DNA from: Azorinus chamasolen
Taxonomy: Eukaryota; Mollusca; Bivalvia; Cardiida; Solecurtidae
Assembly: GCA_963576725.1 (NCBI GenBank)
Contig: OY755239.1
Span: forward strand, 55,205,640 to 55,269,639
Direction of reading: 5' to 3'
DNA: 64,000 nt
The notes under the pieces were generated by a model. That model made no database searches. It saw only the letters and a program-made list of their open reading frames with translations, and was not told where the DNA came from. Positions 61,067 through 64,000 of this stretch are shown piece by piece. Both the position numbers and the translations under genes were made by a program. Position 1 is the stretch's first letter; every line of letters starts with the position of its first letter.

Positions 61067-62266
61067 GTGAACATTTTCCTAATTCTTGTCACACATCCAC
61101 TGGGACAAAGAACTTCAACTGAATATATTCCTGTCCTCAGGAGACAAAATCATCAATTATTCTGTGTTTTGTTGAGGAGGATGTGTGAAGACAAAGATAG
61201 TAAAAGATGTAGGAGTGTGTAGAAATTGTCCCAAGCCAGGAGTCAGAAGGACAATTTCTGTATGTACAGTAGCTGCATCCCCTTTTGTTAAAACAACAAC
61301 AACAACCAACTTTGATAAGTTCTAACTTCAGGGAATGGTGGATTTCAAACAAAATATGACACCACAATACAGTGTTACAATAAAATACAGCTGAAGTTAT
61401 ATTTAAAAGTAAGATTTTGATATAATTCTATAGATTAAAATTTAATGTTCTGTAGGTAAAGGACCTACATGTATGCCAAAATTCTGTTGGCAATCCCATA
61501 TGCCAAACTATAGGTCTGATTCTACAGTTTCTGCCATGGCAACAATTTTCAATATTCATTGACCATTTCAAAAAGTCTGTATGAATATTCATGAAATAAT
61601 AAATTCTTCTATACATATTCATGAGGTGAAGGCTAAACCAAAAATGATGAATTTGATTATAGTATGAAACTAAAAATTTCTGGAAAAAATCATGAATATT
61701 AATTTTCTGGTGTCTATACACGGGTCCTTTAAAAGGACCATCATAATTCCATAAAAAACAACTGTTGGGGGGGCAGAAATGCTCGATATACCAAAACAGT
61801 TTTTTTACATACCCAATCGATCAATCATGACCTACTGGTATTGACTAGGGTGATTGATATAGGGCCATCATGGGACTCTTGTGAAATGAGCTATGGTCAT
61901 TTTTGGATGAAGCATTTAGTGGGCTCCTTCATTTCTTTTGAGGTGAAATTAATTTCAAAACATGAGAGGGTCTGTGATAATTATGAAATAACTTAAAACA
62001 TGGCGGTTTTCTTTTTGACACAGCCTATCCATTAGCAGAATGGGAAATAAAAGGGTAACATCTGTTCAGCCAATTGCATTGCCTTCGTCAAGTGAAAAAA
62101 ACAGATTTCCAATCAATAGCTCTTGGAAAGGTTGCTTGATTTTTTATTTATATATATCACACAAAGAATACTTTATCAAAGGAATGTCATGTTTTATTTC
62201 AGATGCAATCCACTTAATTGAAAATTGCAGTGATGCACTGAAGATGAAACGAGCAGTGTAAAAATA

Positions 62267-62473
62267 CAGTAAAACCTTCCTATAATAGTGACCACGCAAT
62301 GAATAATCATTGGAGTCCTAGTATAAGAGCAGGTGTTTGCTTAATGCATGATGAAAGTAATGCAGAAAGCTCCTAGATGAGCTTTCTGCATTACATTCAT
62401 CCTGCATTATGCTACCACATAGTATCTTAAAAGCCCTTACTTACTTTGGGTGGTCTTTGTAGAGTTTTTACTT
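62267..62473. mobile_element. family P MITE
   Basis: CAGTAAAACCTTCCTATAAT start; inner arms AAAGTAATGCAGAAAGCTCC and complement. A partial family A copy follows to about 62690. Confidence 0.62.
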
Positions 62474-62823
62474 TATTATACAATTGGATGTACTCCTGTC
62501 AATGCTGAATTTTCAAAGTGGAATCATCCATCATTGTGTAACACTTTTGTCCATGGCAGAAACTTTATAGTTTTCTATTTGAGAAGAGCAGGCTCTGATC
62601 AGATGACTCCTACAAGATTCATTTGATCTGGGTCTACTGTGTTTGCAAACACAGTCGAAAAGGCATTCATCTGAGGGAAAGAGTTAACAATAAACTATTC
62701 AGTACTAAAGTTAATAGCTTACTGAAAGGTGGCAAACAAGGCACTCAGCACAGTGCTGCCTCAGGAGCACTCTGGTATAGATCTTTGCTGTTTTCAAACA
62801 CCAATAACTACTAATCAATTGTA

Positions 62824-63052
62824 TTAACCCATTCCCTCATAGCCTATTTTTAGATCCAACCACTTTGAATAAATCTACCGAAAAGGAGCACTAACTAGAG
62901 AAAAGGAACATTTTAGAATTTTATAGTTTGAAACCATTGTGATAAATAGAGCATTTGCTCCTATAGGAGCAAATGCTCTATTTATCACAATGGTTTCAAC
63001 AGGTGACTGTTGAAGAGGCGTCAAAAGGCGTCAATATGAGGGAATAGGTTAA
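62824..63052. mobile_element. family B MITE, reference-quality copy
   Basis: 229 bp, TTAACCCATTCCC to GAGGGAATAGGTTAA. Arms AAACCATTGTGATAAATAGA and complement around GCTCCTATAGGAGC, perfect over more than 30 bp per side. Family A copies follow at about 63056-63307 and 63360-63565; the last 435 bp hold a family C piece only. Confidence 0.75.
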
Positions 63053-64000
63053 ACCGTTAATTTCATGAACATTTATGAAAGAAATACTGACATCATGAAT
63101 ATTAATTAAATTTTGTATAATGACACATGAGCACATTAATTTTGGCCATTGCAGAAACTGTAGATTCATATCTATATTATTTCATAAGCAAACGGAGCAG
63201 ACGCTGATCAGGCGGCTCCTATAGGCCTAGGAGCAGTCTGATCTGGGTCTTTTGTTTGCATTTACCGGTAGGTGTAGAAAGGCGTATTTATGGAGCAAAA
63301 GGTTTAGTTAGCGAGTCTCTTTCAATATGACTGGTTTAGTGCCTGATCTTGATTGACACGTAACCCTGTTCTTGATCTATTTCAAATTTCAATACCTACA
63401 TACAGAATATTCATGGACAAAAAATAATACATGTAGTTATAATGAAATATGGAAGGTGGAGTCATTTTAGAAAGTAAAGAAACAGAACTATCAAATTCCA
63501 TTAGCAAACAGAGCAGACCCTGATCAGACGGCTCCTATAGTTTGATCTGACTCTACACTATTTGCCTAAGTTAGTCTGTCTGAATTCTTAGGGAAATTAG
63601 GATATTGAGTTAAGTTAATTGGAGCAAGGGTAAAGAAAAATGAAAATTCATTTCCCATGCAATAAAACACATCTGTGGTCTCTTTTCCTGTTGGTAAAAG
63701 TTTACAAATTGTTTTTTAAATATTTATGACTTTTAAGTGTGTTCCTGATTTAATGAGAAGATAAGCTGGTTAGCATTTCAAATGTGCAAGCAAGTAGATG
63801 ATGACATTTGCAAAGAGTTTGGATCCAGATTAAATACAGACTAAACTATATCACAACTGAGGATTCAAGTTGTTAAATATTTTCTGAAAGAAAGTGGAAA
63901 AAATCTGTTTTGAAATTGAAGTTGTTTGTGTAGCTAAAGTTTTGCACTCATTGCTTAAGTGTTAAATTTGTAGTGCTTTGACAGTAACAGATAGCGGGTG

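Overview
This is animal genomic DNA, most likely from a bivalve mollusc. It has one long multi-exon gene with GT-AG introns, no bacterial-style gene packing, and an extreme density of short palindromic transposons. It also carries Helentron/'pearl'-like elements, meaning a hairpin 5' end, about 145-152 bp tandem units, an ACAG/ACGG microsatellite and a C-run/G-run hairpin end, which are typical of bivalve genomes. The species cannot be fixed from the sequence alone.

The protein-coding content is dominated by one gene on the minus strand, 44517 down to 9455: an apparently complete orthologue of Treslin/TICRR, the metazoan Sld3-like replication-initiation factor. I traced 17 coding exons. All splice phases match and the join gives 4,818 nt, or 1,605 codons plus stop. 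The N-terminal domain, the Sld3/Treslin domain, both CDK/TopBP1-binding sites (T923-P and S957-P here) and the long S/T-P-rich C-terminal tail are recognisable. An in-frame TAA five codons upstream supports the start. A weak candidate for a second gene is a signal-peptide-like first exon on the plus strand at 47450-47519. No other gene is convincing.

Nearly everything else is repeats. Family A: TTAA-flanked, CCCTTT-ended (piggyBac-type) MITEs of about 200-310 bp with a 60-bp imperfect hairpin; I see roughly 50 copies or halves by eye. Family B: about 225 bp, same ends, different hairpin. Family D: TTAACCCTT-ended, with a hairpin centred on an ACAGTGTAGACCC-like arm. Family P: TA-flanked, CAGTAAAACC-ended pogo/Tigger-like MITEs. 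Family K: CAGAGCTCCAGATAA-ended palindromes with an apparent 6-bp target duplication. Family C: GGATCC-containing short palindromes. Families A, B, D and P are unrelated in their arms but share the same dyad centre, CTCCTATAGGAG. Nested insertions are common and give a relative chronology.

Layout: 1-8197, MITE field. 8198-9395, Helentron-like element ending 59 bp past the Treslin stop. 9455-44517, Treslin with introns full of MITEs, Helentron-like arrays (17.0-17.6, 17.9-19.0, 21.7-23.5, 27.3-28.7, 38.1-39.5 and 41.1-41.5 kb) and a SINE cluster (42.6-43.9 kb). 44518-47880, repeat-poor upstream region. 47880-64000, MITE field with no recognised genes.
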